Position numbers and translations under genes: made by a program. A model generated the notes under the pieces. It made no database searches. It was not told the origin of the DNA and was given only the letters and a program-made list of their open reading frames with translations. Of a stretch of DNA of 64,000 nucleotides, positions 28,875-39,465 are shown in pieces; position 1 is the first letter of the stretch, and every line of letters begins with the position of its first letter. The DNA comes from Stentor coeruleus (lineage: Eukaryota > Ciliophora > Heterotrichea > Heterotrichida > Stentoridae), in NCBI GenBank assembly GCA_001970955.1, contig MPUH01000248.1, positions 1 to 64,000 of the forward strand, read 5' to 3'.

Positions 28875-31472
28875 ATGGATGATTTCAAGCTAGTAAAAGC
28901 ATCTCAACTCAATGTTATAATTGAAACTGCCGAGTTCGCAAAAGATTTCCACTACTTTATAACAGTTCAACTAGAAGGAGAAAGTGAAAAAAGGCGAACA
29001 GACATTTCTGAGCGTTTAAGTAACCCTCAGTTCTTAGCTAAGACTTTTTTTCTTCCTCTTCCCAATAGTAGAATTGAGTTAAGTATGCGTATGATATTTC
29101 AAGTTTACGTTGTTACAGTTAGAGAAGGTGAACCAAAAGAAAAAGGTCAAGCCCGTCTTCTTGGTGACTGTGTACTTGAACTTGGACCTTTAGCTCCAGT
29201 TTTAACAGATATTCGTGGAGCAGGATCTCGACAACATCTAAAGTTTATTAGAGAACATGAAGGGCAGCCAGTTACAGTTGGACGTTTTCTAGTGACTCTT
29301 CGAGTGATTCCAGAACAGGCAGTGCCAATTGAAAGCGAGAATTTAGAAATTTTTCATCCACTCCCTGTGATTGATCCTTATAAAGAGTTTGTATGGCGAA
29401 TAAGAGTTGATTTTCGATCAGCTTATGATATTCCAATGAACAACATGTCTACAACTGGATTACCTTCGCCATATATGGAGTTTGGCTGGAGTCATTATGT
29501 ACAACAAAGACCAGGAGATAATGATACTGAAAAAAGCTTAATTGTCCCGAATAATCGAAACCCAATATGGAACTATCAGCTTATATACTATAATAAAGAG
29601 AATGCAGGTTCTATTGATGGGTTTTTATGGGCTTATCTAAAAGATCGCACGGCTGCAGAAAGCCTTGAGACTATTACAATGCCTATTTCTTCAATGCGAG
29701 CTTTTCATCCAGTTCATTTGGAAGTTGTTACAAATCGAGGTGGAGAAGCTCCTGATGTACGTAGTCAGATTTATTTTTCAGTTGTTATTGAAGAAGCTAT
29801 ATCAAGCACATCATTTATTGATGAACTTATTGATATTGCTATTATAGGTGTTAACTGGTCACCTGACCCTGTTGCTATTTCACGTTTAATGATCGCAATG
29901 ACTACACATGGCTTTCAATTAGATGGCCTTCCATTAACTCAAGTAGACTTAAGTGAAGACACAAGCATGGCTAGAGAATTATATCGTCATAGATCTCAAA
30001 GACATTCAGTTTTTCTTAGTCCGATCTTACCAATAAGACCTACTTCTTTAGACAATGAATATGGGGCTCAATGTATTTTTACAATTCCAAAAAGTTATAT
30101 TAATAGTCAAATTTCATTTTATCTTATTGCCCGTGATGAGACTCAAGTTGGAAAAGTTAAACACCAGATGCCTAATGTTATTGTTGCATATACTGAAATT
30201 GTTGATGATGACTTAAAATCTAGTCTTCAGTAAAATTTATTTAGAGCTACAAGACCTTTATCTATTCCTTGGATATGGATTGAAAATTCAACTAACCCAA
30301 ACTTGTCAAGAACATTATCACAAGGAACTGCTTCACTTCAAGTATCTGCTTTTAGATTAAGTGTAAGGACTAATTAGAAAGAAAAGCCTGGGTCAGCACT
30401 TAATAGAACTGAAATTGAACCAATGAAAGGTGGGGAGTCAATTAAGCTTGAAAGTTCTTTTCTACGTGGAACAAACCTTTTGCAAAATCCTAATCCACTT
30501 ATCAGCCCTATGCAATCTATAGGTCTATTAAATCAACCTGCAGGAGAACGATGGGAACTTCTTAGTCGTGAATTACAACAAAAGCAAGATTTGATACATA
30601 GGCTTATGAAAGAAAATGATGAAAAAAGTGACTCACTCAAACTTACTGGGTCAGAAATCATTGACCTTCGTAGACAGATAAAATTACTTCAAAGTGAAAA
30701 TGCTTTATTAAGAAAAAGGCTTCATGAAGAAGAAGAGATTGATGTTGGGGCTGTTGTAGGTAGAGAAGTTGAAAGGATGAATAATGAGGAATTGAAAATT
30801 AAAATTATTAAAATTGCTCAGATGTATAGAAATGAAAGAGGAAGAAATGAAGAGTTTGAAAAAGTTATAAGACAAGCACAAGAGGAAGTTAGTGAAGCTT
30901 ATAAGTATAAAGCTGAATTAGATAAACTTAGGGAAAAGCATGAAAAAGATTTGAGAAGACTTCAGAAAACTCAAGGGCAGATAGATAAAATTCGAATTTA
31001 TAGAGATACTATAAAAAAACAGGAGGCTGTTATTTCTAAATTGGAAAAACTTCTTGATAAGACTTTAAAAGATACTCAAATGGCGAGGGAGACAGTTCAA
31101 GAATTGGAAAGGTTAAGGACTGAAAATTTAGAACTTCAAAAAAGAATTAAAGATACTGCTTATGGAGGTAAGGATATGAATGAACAATCACGACAAGAAA
31201 TTCGTAGACTTGAAAGGTTAGTGCAAGAACTTAAAGAACAACTACGTAGCAAAAGACCTGACACGAGAGACCTTAGAGGTGGGAATGATGATGATGATGA
31301 TAAAATAAGATTAGAAGTTGAGCTTCAAAAAGCTGAGTTGAGAGTTCAGTCTATGCAAGATGAGATGGATATGAACGCAAGAAGATTTGCCAAGGAAATC
31401 GCTCATTACAAAGGTCTAGTAGCAGAAAAGCAGAGTATTATCGATACAATGACTTCAGGTATTAACTACTAA
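28875..31472 (+). CDS. C2-domain and coiled-coil protein (CCDC33-like)
   Basis: Two 15-nt introns (30230-30244 and 30363-30377) join three exons into 855 residues. The N-terminal half holds beta-rich C2-like modules at roughly residues 8-150 and 170-300, with a third possible near 390-445. From about residue 510 to the end the chain is a long coiled coil rich in E, K, L and R (for example IDLRRQIKLLQSENALLRKRL). This C2-then-coiled-coil order resembles CCDC33, a protein linked to ciliated or sperm cells in animals. Canonical Ca2+-binding aspartates of C2 domains are not evident, so the modules may be structural. The first intron removes an in-frame TAA and the second a TAA and TAG. Confidence 0.75.
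30230..30244 (+). other. 15-nt intron 1 of the C2/coiled-coil gene
   Basis: GTAAAATTTATTTAG; A at position 10. It splits a CAA codon (phase 2) and its removal continues the frame into QATRPLSIPW. Confidence 0.92.
30363..30377 (+). other. 15-nt intron 2 of the C2/coiled-coil gene
   Basis: GTAAGGACTAATTAG; A at position 10. It lies between codons AGT and AAA, and its removal keeps the frame into KEKPGSALNRTEIEP. Confidence 0.92.
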
Positions 31473-32960
31473 ACTATTATCTTACAATTTCTATTAATAT
31501 CTAACTTTTATAAAATTTAGGAATATATTTTTATTATGTAAAATTAAAGTTGTAAAGTGTACTATTTAAACATTATTTAAAAGAAAAATATTTTGAAACA
31601 AAGCACCTTTAGAGATAAAGCTATCAGTAATTATAATTTAAATAGTTTAATTTAATTTGCTCAACCAAATCATACCTTTAAATACAAAAATCTGATTTTT
31701 TTACTGTTCAATCCAATTACTCAACTTTGAAAATACCCATATAATGCTTAAAACCTAAAGATTATACTTACAAAAAAATAAAATAATATATTATAATTCC
31801 AATTATTTTCACATGCTTTTATTTTAATTAAATCTTTGCAATCAAAACAAAAATATGTTGGTAAAAATTCCTCAAAGAAATCCCAGAAGATAATAAAAGT
31901 CTTCTACAATTAGCATCATCTTTATCTTAATTTTTACTAACTTCATTTGATTATATCTTAGTTAAACTTCAAAAATATAAAATTTCAAAACTTATAAATT
32001 ATCAAATTGCATTTATGCTTAATTTTAAATAAATATTGATAGCATTTAAATAAATGTTCTGCAAAACACATTAAAATTTTGTAATTTTGATGCAGCATGC
32101 ATGATACAAATTTTGATTTTTTCATGTTTTATTATGGAAATATTTTTGATATATAGACACTTGCATATCTTATATAGTATTTTCATATCCTTTTATGTTT
32201 TTAAGAAGAATTTGCAGAAGAATTTTGAAATGAGTAAGATTGGTCTAAAAGCTAGTAGGGAATATACAACATTTAATGGATTTTATGTTGATATTTATAA
32301 AAGGTATGATAAAGGTTTATTATAGATTTTTCGGAGACAGTTTTTGTAATAGATACACCTGTGATGGCTTTTAAAATGTATTGTCCATGCCAGATACTTA
32401 GTTTAATAGAAAATTATTGGGTTTATAAGAATTATGATTTTTATAAATTGTTAGATTTTAAGTTGAATGTATGTAGACTATGTTTTAATTTTAATTAACA
32501 TGCTCAAGAATTTATCAGGGATTTAAAGTAATTTTATTAGATTTTAGATTTAAAGTAAAATATTATGGGATTGCATGCCAGGCAGCTAATTTTAATAATG
32601 TTATTAAGCAGTTTTACAATTAATATATAAGTGCTAATAATAAAGTTATATTTTTATACTTTACTGAATATATAAATGCTTTTATATTAATTTATATTTG
32701 AATAGAATAAAATCATGAAATAATTATACTCCAAAGCAACTCAAACTTTAAAAAGACCTCCGAAAATAGTTTTCAGCATAATTATAGAAAACTATAAAAA
32801 TTAGCAAGCATTATACTTTTTATTAATAAATTCCTTCATGACTACCAGTTGATATCTTGATTTTATAATTTCAATTATCTTCATATTTAACTTATCCACC
32901 TTATTTATAGTACAACTCCCTCATTTCCCTGCGATCCTTTTAGGACTATCTAATTAATAA
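31473..32960. other. Long AT-rich spacer with a possible membrane-protein relic
   Basis: About 1.5 kb without a supported gene. The only open stretch (32101-32325) encodes hydrophobic sequence followed by TTFNGFYVDIYKRYDKG, faintly like the TTxE region of DHHC acyltransferases. It is treated as a weak observation, not a gene. Confidence 0.4.
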
Positions 32961-34373
32961 ATGGGGCTTAACCTTGAGATTACTATTATATCTCTATGCA
33001 TCTTCTGTACTTTATTACTAGGGGGAATATTAAGAAATCTAGGTTTTAGACTAGTCCAAGAAAAACTTCTTGCTCTGATTCTTGGTATATCAACAGGAGG
33101 AGTCTTATACTTATGCAATATTACAAACATCATAAATAACACTTCACACTACATCCCAATCATGATAGTTCCTTATTTATTAGAGAAAACTTATAACATG
33201 CCAAAAGTGATTCTTAGGTAGGCTCTTTTATATAATCGACTTGGAAGCATTCTACTAATTTCTGTCCTTGGCGGCCTTATTAGTGTTTTAATTTCAAGTT
33301 TTTCAGTTTTTATGATATTTAAACTCCTTGAACCTTCAATATCTTTATCTACAGCAACCCAAATTTCAATTTTATTGATAATTCCAGGAGGCCCATTAGG
33401 GATTGAAAAAGATAATTCTAGTTCTTTATATTTGTATTTATCAGTTTCATCAATCTGCACATTGTACCCTTTATTTGATGCAATGAGTCTTGGTGCTACC
33501 TCATTAATCAATGAATGGACTATAGGAATAATTATTGGAATTACAATAGGAATAATTGGGTCTTTAATATTCAAAGTATCATGCTACTCAAAAATGTGGA
33601 ATACATTAGAAATAATTTCATGCTTGTTAATATCAATTGTCGCATATCAAATTTCATTAAAAATTGGTGGAAGTCCAGTTGTAGCTTTAGTGTTTTGTAG
33701 CTTGATTCTAAGTAAATACGTGTTTATTGCAGATATGAGCCTACTTGTTAGAGGTAGTATGCTAAGTAGCTTGTCAGGTGTTTGTGAAATTATTGGACAG
33801 TTGTGGCTAGGGGCAAGTTTGTGGGAAAGGACTTTAGTGCCAAGCCATTTATTAATATTCCCTATTGTTATTGGGTTTTCATGCTTAAGTTATTTACTTT
33901 GTATGGGACTGGGATATGCTTGCAAGCTTAAGACTATAAAATTTAAAGATTGCATTTGTTCTGCTATTGCTGGATTTAGATCATTACCGACAATTTGCCT
34001 TTTTAGTATGATCCCAAAAGATTTACAAGAAGTATGCATTATTAGTTGTATTTTATTGGATATATGTGGAATATTTACAAGCTGGCATTTAGTTGACAAT
34101 AAAGAAGAATCTAATTATTTGATTTCTAGTAACCCTTGTTCGAAGCTAAAGGTAATTTTACAAGCATTGGAAGAAAATTATATTTTACCTATTTTTGTTA
34201 GAGAAAATACTGAAGTTTCAATACTTAGTCCTAAATTTAATGAAGGGTCACAAAGATTTGAAGCTGGAATACAGATAAGACAAGAGTCGCGAGATGAAGC
34301 ATCAAGGGAATTGCAAGCTCTTAATCTTAATATTACTGAAACAGAGCTCCAAGGAGCATTACATCTAAAATAG
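32961..34373 (+). CDS. Divergent cation/proton exchanger (NHE/CPA1-like) membrane protein
   Basis: A 15-nt intron at 33207-33221 joins ATG at 32961 to the downstream frame, giving 465 residues. There are about ten hydrophobic segments. The best family match is YNMPKALLYNRLGSILLISVLGGLIS, corresponding to the NHE stretch with GYNM...F..NLG.ILLFAVLGT. A segment with GSPVVALVFCSLILSKY and the late RSLPTICLF membrane helix also fit. However, the catalytic ATDPV and ESVLND motifs are not seen (IIPGGPLGIEKD and LFDAMSLG stand in the corresponding region), so classical Na+/H+ exchange is doubtful. The soluble tail is short (about 80 residues). The family call is moderate and the transport function open. 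Confidence 0.65.
33207..33221 (+). other. 15-nt intron in the exchanger-like gene
   Basis: GTGATTCTTAGGTAG, phase 0, with A at position 10 and an in-frame TAG. The 5' GTG differs from the GTA of other introns, so this is the least certain of the five, but removal unites two halves of one recognisable membrane-protein family. Confidence 0.78.
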
Positions 34374-34494
34374 AAATAATATGATAAATTTTAGAATTAA
34401 CATGTTGATGGTGCTTATAAGATTACAATGATCTATGCGATTATTTTAATTTTATAAATTGTTTGTGTAACTAAATTTTATACATTATGTTCCT

Positions 34495-34779
34495 TCATTT
34501 TACTGAAATATTTTTAGAGCAGGAACTTATACGACTTTTTATTGGAGTGTTAGTTGAGGGTTCAGAACAAACTCCTAAAAGGTTTTCAAGATCTGTACTC
34601 AATTCTTCTACAGAACGCTCACACATCTCATTCACAGTAATTTCGAAAGTATAAACTTCATCAGGTATAGGTGACTCATAACTTGAACTCCTAAATATAG
34701 GTTCAGTTAAGCTAATTTCCACAAAGCTATCCTCTTTATCATCCATGCAACACGAATTAATATCTTGAGTTTGTCCCAT
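34495..34779 (-). CDS. Small acidic hypothetical protein
   Basis: A 94-residue acidic product starting MGQTQDINSCC, which could be N-myristoylated with nearby cysteines for palmitoylation. No domain recognised. It is rich in Ser, Glu and Asp. It lies just downstream of the centrin-like gene on the same strand with a 43-base gap. Support is limited to an open frame with local codon bias and a plausible start context. Confidence 0.5.
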   Translation of the reverse strand: MGQTQDINSCCMDDKEDSFVEISLTEPIFRSSSYESPIPDEVYTFEITVNEMCERSVEELSTDLENLLGVCSEPSTNTPIKSRISSCSKNISVK

Positions 34780-34822
34780 AAATTATTTTCGATATCTTTC
34801 AAATATGAAAAGAACCTCTAAA

Positions 34823-35362
34823 TTATCTAGATTTATTTGGCTTCATTAAAACCATAAATTCATCTTCAGTAATGCATTTTGTATCTGGAGAAAGTTTATC
34901 AAGAGCATCTCGAATCTGTTCATCAGGAATGGATTCTCCAATCTCTTTACACATTTCCTTAAGTGATTCTAGTGTAACTTTACCTTCACCATTGTCTATA
35001 AGATTAAAAACACTTTGAATACCTTCTTTACTAGTTTTGTTCCCTCGTTTTTTTTGTAAATGTCTTATAAAAATATCTATTGTTATATCTTCTTCTAAGC
35101 TTGATAAATCCTGAAGCATTCTTTGGCCAATAATACAATCTTCTTTCATTAACTCAAGAACTGATATAAAATCTCTTTTGTTAATCACCCCAGCGTCGTT
35201 AATATCAAGGATGTAAAAAGCTTCTTTCATTAAAGAGATATCGTTGTCATTTATGTCATAGTCATCTTCAATTAACCTTTTGTCTGGAGTTTTACCTCTA
35301 GACTTCCCCCTGGTTTTACCTTTAAATGATGCAGCAGACAAATATAATGATTTTCTTGACAT
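34823..35362 (-). CDS. Centrin-like EF-hand protein, degenerate loops
   Basis: The 179-residue length and layout match centrin/calmodulin relatives: a basic N-terminal tail (KGKTRGKSRGKTPDK, residues 14-28), then four EF-hand positions. The first is MKEAFYILDINDAGVINKRDF (compare centrin's EAFDLFDxDGxGxIDxxEL), the third IQSVFNLIDNGEGKVTLESLKEM, and the fourth ITEDEFMVLM. Several Ca2+-coordinating residues are replaced (DINDAGVINKRD lacks some acidic ligands, DNGEGKVTLES is one short), so affinity is probably low or some sites are dead. Centrins bind Sfi1 repeats; a candidate Sfi1-like gene is in this window. Confidence 0.78.
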   Translation of the reverse strand: MSRKSLYLSAASFKGKTRGKSRGKTPDKRLIEDDYDINDNDISLMKEAFYILDINDAGVINKRDFISVLELMKEDCIIGQRMLQDLSSLEEDITIDIFIRHLQKKRGNKTSKEGIQSVFNLIDNGEGKVTLESLKEMCKEIGESIPDEQIRDALDKLSPDTKCITEDEFMVLMKPNKSR

Positions 35363-35858
35363 TTATCCCATATTTTCAATAACTAATTTTAAATGCTTTA
35401 GGTAAGACAAGAAAATAAAGTTATTAAAATTTATTTTCAATCTAGAAATAGTTGATTTCATGATTTTTTTTAATAACTTATTGTTATTAAGATATTGAAT
35501 TATATAGTTATGAAGTATTTAATGATATTTTAATTTTTTATGATGTTATTAAGATATTAAATTATATAGTTATGAAGTATTTAATGATATTTTAATTTTT
35601 TATGTTTATAGTTTTTCCTTATAAAGTCATTGGATTGGTGTATTTTTAATATGCTGCTAAAATAATATATACAAACAACTTAACAGTAAATTCTAATAAA
35701 ATATTTTATAAACTCATTAGTCTCTTATATTCAGGTAATATTTATCAAATATTCATAGACAATATCATAAATATTCATTCATTGCAACATAATTATTATA
35801 TATAAGTAATCCTTAACATTTAAAACATTCAATTGTATTAAATTATTATAAAGTATTT
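35363..35858. other. Spacer with a 62-bp tandem repeat
   Basis: No gene. It includes the two-copy tandem repeat at 35483-35604. Confidence 0.5.
35483..35604. repeat. Two-copy tandem repeat, 62-bp unit
   Basis: The unit starting GTTATTAAGATATT at 35483 recurs at 35545 with a single difference seen (TATTGAAT versus TATTAAAT). There is no N between them, unlike the assembly joins, so it may be a genuine minisatellite step. Confidence 0.85.
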
Positions 35859-36644
35859 CTATAGGAGTTTTTGACTCATTCCGCTTTTTCCTTTCACATG
35901 ATAAAATTCTTGTATTCGTTTTTCATGCTCAAGAGAAGTTTGATAAGCCTCAATAAGATTAATCAGCTTAACTTTAGATGACTCATATAGATTGAGTAAA
36001 TCCATCATTTTCTGTAGCTTCTGACTTATATTAGGTTTTTTCATTTTCTGTGACTCAGCCAAATCAAGTTTTTGTCTAAGAGCTGGTAATGAAGTCATAA
36101 TAACTTTTATTCTAGTGTTGACAAAATCTAAGCTTTCTTTGTATTCTTCAAGAGTTTTTGCTGTTGCTTTTATGTCTAAAGGGTTTTTTACTTCATATCT
36201 CTCTTCGATAATAGACAAGTCAGTTGATAAGCGAGTGTTTCTCTTATTGAGATTATCAATATCCTTTATCATTTCATCATGATCTTCAGAGTATGGAAAT
36301 ATTACAATCTGTCTCATAGTGTCTTGTAGTTTCTTCAACTTCAGAGCCTCTGCTGATTCTGTTTTCCCATAATAGGCAGTAAAGTTGATACAAGGAAGCT
36401 TAGGACGACTATTTTTGCTTTTAATTCTGAGTTTTTTAATACTTTTTTCTAAACTTGTATCAGCACGGCTCTTATGCCAGTATGAATTTTCTCTTAGCCT
36501 GATTTTTTTTACATCATGAGCATAGAGTCTCTTCATTACACTACGATTGACTCTTTGTAAATACCTTTCATGTTTTTGGGTACTAGATGATAGTGTATTT
36601 TTTTTAAACAGTGGTAGGGAAGATGATGTATTAAGTGATTGCAT
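35859..36644 (-). CDS. Hypothetical coiled-coil protein
   Basis: The 261-residue protein is not recognised. The first 100 residues are basic and probably disordered. Residues about 105-250 form helices with heptad-like spacing (TLEEYKESLDFVNTRIKVIM, LRQKLDLAESQKMKK, YESSKVKLINLIEAYQTSLE). It might be an axonemal or cytoskeletal coiled-coil protein, but that is only composition. Codon bias matches neighbouring genes and no intron is evident. Confidence 0.68.
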   Translation of the reverse strand: MQSLNTSSSLPLFKKNTLSSSTQKHERYLQRVNRSVMKRLYAHDVKKIRLRENSYWHKSRADTSLEKSIKKLRIKSKNSRPKLPCINFTAYYGKTESAEALKLKKLQDTMRQIVIFPYSEDHDEMIKDIDNLNKRNTRLSTDLSIIEERYEVKNPLDIKATAKTLEEYKESLDFVNTRIKVIMTSLPALRQKLDLAESQKMKKPNISQKLQKMMDLLNLYESSKVKLINLIEAYQTSLEHEKRIQEFYHVKGKSGMSQKLL

Positions 36645-37662
36645 ATTTACATAAACATATAATAGATATAAGACTAAAAAAATTTTATTAAAGATGTAAA
36701 TTGTGTATAACTACTAAAATATTAGTTAAATTAATGTAATATTGTTCAGTTTTTTTATTTGATATAATATATTTATTTTATATTGTGGTTAAAGAGTTTT
36801 CAAAAAGTTTGACAGGTTTGATTATTATCTTTTAAGGAGCATTTATTATATTTAGAAGTTAATGAGATAGAATATAGATTCACTTAGCTTCAATATTGGA
36901 TTATTTCATGTTTATTATTTGCTAACTCCAAGTAAAGTTCTTAAGAGTCTTCTTTGAGCTTTTTCTTTAGACTCATGAATATTATTACTAATACTACAAG
37001 AAACTTCTATTGCGTATAGACATATTAAATTAATATATACTTTATTTTTTATTAACTATTTATGTATTCATATTCCTTAAAGACTTAATATTTTATAACT
37101 AGGTGCATTTTAAAGGTATGTTTAATTTAAGATATTATATTACTCTACTCTTCTCTTTAGTTTTAACTTTATTTTAAACTTTAAGCATTTATATTTATTA
37201 ATGCATTATAATTCCTCCCTTGAATTAGTAATCTGTGATTTGCATGTGCTCTAATATCATAATCTGAAATTTTAGGTTTAAAGCCATAGAGCTCATTTTA
37301 CTTAGGTCCTGTCCTTTAAGGGAAATTTTATCACAATTCAATAAAATTCTTTGTCAAGCCTTCACCGCTGCTATTGATAAAAAATTTATCTAGAATTAAT
37401 GAATATCAAGTATTTTTTGATATTCATAACAAGAATTTCAGCATCTGATTCCGTATTTGATGATTTATCTAATAAAAATTGTATCCCTAAGGTATTTAGC
37501 TTAAACTCCAACTATCTATCCTTTAATCAAAGATTTATAAAATTCATTAAAATATATAGTAATTTTGTACTCCTTATATCTTATGATGCCAATATACTGT
37601 TTATCCTTAATTATCAATTGCAAAAACTTATCTCAAAAGTTAATAAATACTCACTACTAAGA
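36645..37662. other. AT-rich spacer of about 1 kb
   Basis: No supported gene. An open plus-strand stretch at 37399-37668 overlaps the stop of the dynein light chain gene and has no recognisable features. Confidence 0.4.
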
Positions 37663-37995
37663 TTATAGAGCTACGGCAAATAAGTTTATAATAACACTAA
37701 GATGTGTATTTTCCCATTGTATCAAACAATTAGCATCAAATGGAGAATATTGGCAGGAATTCTGCACTTCAAAAGAAGCCTTTTCTGATATAATGCAGCT
37801 TACAATATACTTGAAACAAGAATTCATTTTTTTTAAAGCTTCGATAATTTCATCACATATACTCGAAATCCAATCCGAAACCTTTTCTTGTTGATAATTC
37901 TTGTCTTTGAGCATGCGACTGACTATATTTTTCACAGCTTGACATGCTTCTTCTTTCTAAATAATTCTAACCATAGGGTGGAAACTAACTTCCAT
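37663..37995 (-). CDS. Tctex-type dynein light chain
   Basis: Exon 1 is only eight codons (MEVSFHPM, start ATG at 37995). A 15-nt intron (37957-37971) joins it to KEEACQAVKNIV..., giving 105 residues, close to the 110 or so of Tctex1/DYNLT proteins. Family features: helix 1 EEACQAVKNIVSRML, helix 2 KVSDWISSICDEIIEAL, the strand FKYIVSCIISEK, and the ending CLIQWENTHLSVIINLFAVAL, which matches the family's VRWENKTM-x-CIV stretch. Such chains dimerise on dynein intermediate chains and serve cytoplasmic or axonemal dynein. The intron-aware start was chosen because the upstream TAG lies inside the intron. Confidence 0.9.
37957..37971 (-). other. 15-nt intron in the dynein light chain gene
   Basis: Minus strand GTTAGAATTATTTAG with A at position 10. 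It carries in-frame TAG codons, and removal supplies the family's N-terminal helix and a good ATG. Confidence 0.88.
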
Positions 37996-38102
37996 TAAAA
38001 AAATATACCTTCATACAAGATAAATGCTAAAAAATGTATATTTTCTCTAATAAGCCAAAACATAATCTCATAATCTACTTTATAAATATTTAAATTCTTT
38101 TA

Positions 38103-38888
38103 TTAGTTAAGCACATTAAGTCCTGAAGTTTTGGAGTATTTAACATTAATAGAAGTAACTGGGCGCTTTCCATTCCCACAAACATTTTTTACAATTTTTT
38201 TACTAGGACTTCTTCCTGATCCAAAAGTACTAGAACTAGCTTCAAAAGACCTATTCACATTAACACTACCTGATATATTTTTTTCTTTTTTCACTTCTTG
38301 GACGAAACTTGTGTTGACATTTTTTTCAGGGCTTTCTTGTAATTTGTAATCATTTTTGTTGAGGACAACTTCAGCAGATGTTCGTGTTTCAGTTTTACCA
38401 TTAATGAATCTATTGAGTTTCTGGTAAAAATCTTGTGTACGAAAATCATACTTTAAAGTTTTTGGGTGGAATTTTGGGGATAAACAAGGCTCAGGGGGTT
38501 TTTGAAGTTTGGTAATATTGACGATTTTTATAGGAGTGTATATAAGATTAGCATAATCACTTGAGACTATTTCGCTTTTGCTTGGACGGTGACCTTTTTT
38601 GATACTTGTTACAGTAGGTGAAGGACCATATAATTTTTTTCTAGAAGGAGATATGCTGCTTGTAAATGAGTTGTTTGGGGAAACACTGACTTGATTAGCA
38701 CATGCTTGAGGCAATTCATAACTATCGTTGTGTTTTGGAATATCGTCAGGCTCTTCAAATCGCACGGATCTGTTGTGTTTTGGCTTTGACTTCCCTGGGT
38801 CTTTAAGAATTGAAGACACTGAGCTGTTTTGGCTGGTTCCTGTTGATTGACATCTGAGTTTTTCTGTTTGGTTTTCAATTTTCTTCAT
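38103..38888 (-). CDS. Hypothetical Ser/Lys-rich protein
   Basis: The 261-residue product is rich in Ser, Lys, Pro and Asn and looks mostly disordered, with several possible proline-directed phosphosites (SISPSRKK, GRSPSKK, CLSPKF). A short RSVRFEEPDD near residue 40 resembles an RVxF-type docking peptide for protein phosphatase 1, which is a suggestion only. No domain recognised. It lies about 110 bases downstream of the dynein light chain's start, on the same strand. Confidence 0.62.
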   Translation of the reverse strand: MKKIENQTEKLRCQSTGTSQNSSVSSILKDPGKSKPKHNRSVRFEEPDDIPKHNDSYELPQACANQVSVSPNNSFTSSISPSRKKLYGPSPTVTSIKKGHRPSKSEIVSSDYANLIYTPIKIVNITKLQKPPEPCLSPKFHPKTLKYDFRTQDFYQKLNRFINGKTETRTSAEVVLNKNDYKLQESPEKNVNTSFVQEVKKEKNISGSVNVNRSFEASSSTFGSGRSPSKKIVKNVCGNGKRPVTSINVKYSKTSGLNVLN

Positions 38889-39465
38889 ATAATTAGGATT
38901 ATTAGGTTATTAAAGAGATTCTAATTTAAAATTGGTAATGAAACTCATTAGGTGAAATTTATGGGGGAAATTGCATTGAGATGGAAGTTGGGTGCTAGGA
39001 GATATCATATAGAAAAGATAGGAATAAAGACAAAATAAAGGTACTAGTAGGTGATAAATTTTAGAATAGGGTTTATTGAAAAATATGTACAAGAAAGTTG
39101 GTTTTATAAAGGGATAGCTATAATTAGATTATGAAGTTAGAAAGAATGATTTTTGATTATTTATAGGGCTTGTCATAATAACAAGCTAAAGTATTTTATA
39201 TTATATAAATGGCTAATGTATAAAGATTAAAAAGAAAAAACCGCGAGGATGGGGAATAGAAAATTAAATAACTGGGAATGGTAAATAAGTGTGCTTTTTA
39301 TAAGACTATCTAATTGTATATAAAGATTAGGGAAAACGCTTAACGTATTGTTTGGCCAATCTTGTTGCTGATTAGATAGAAAATTATAATTGAAGATTAA
39401 ATTAACATAATTTTATTAGATGAAAAATATACCGACTTTTATTAATAAATTTAATGCATGTTATT
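38889..39465. other. AT-rich spacer
   Basis: Spacer upstream of the Ser/Lys-rich gene and downstream of the coiled-coil gene; nothing recognised. Confidence 0.4.

Noticed and set aside
37399-37668. 89-codon plus-strand frame
   Set aside because: Overlaps the stop of the dynein light chain gene, has no recognisable domain and has AT-driven composition (Ile, Asn, Phe, Leu, Lys).
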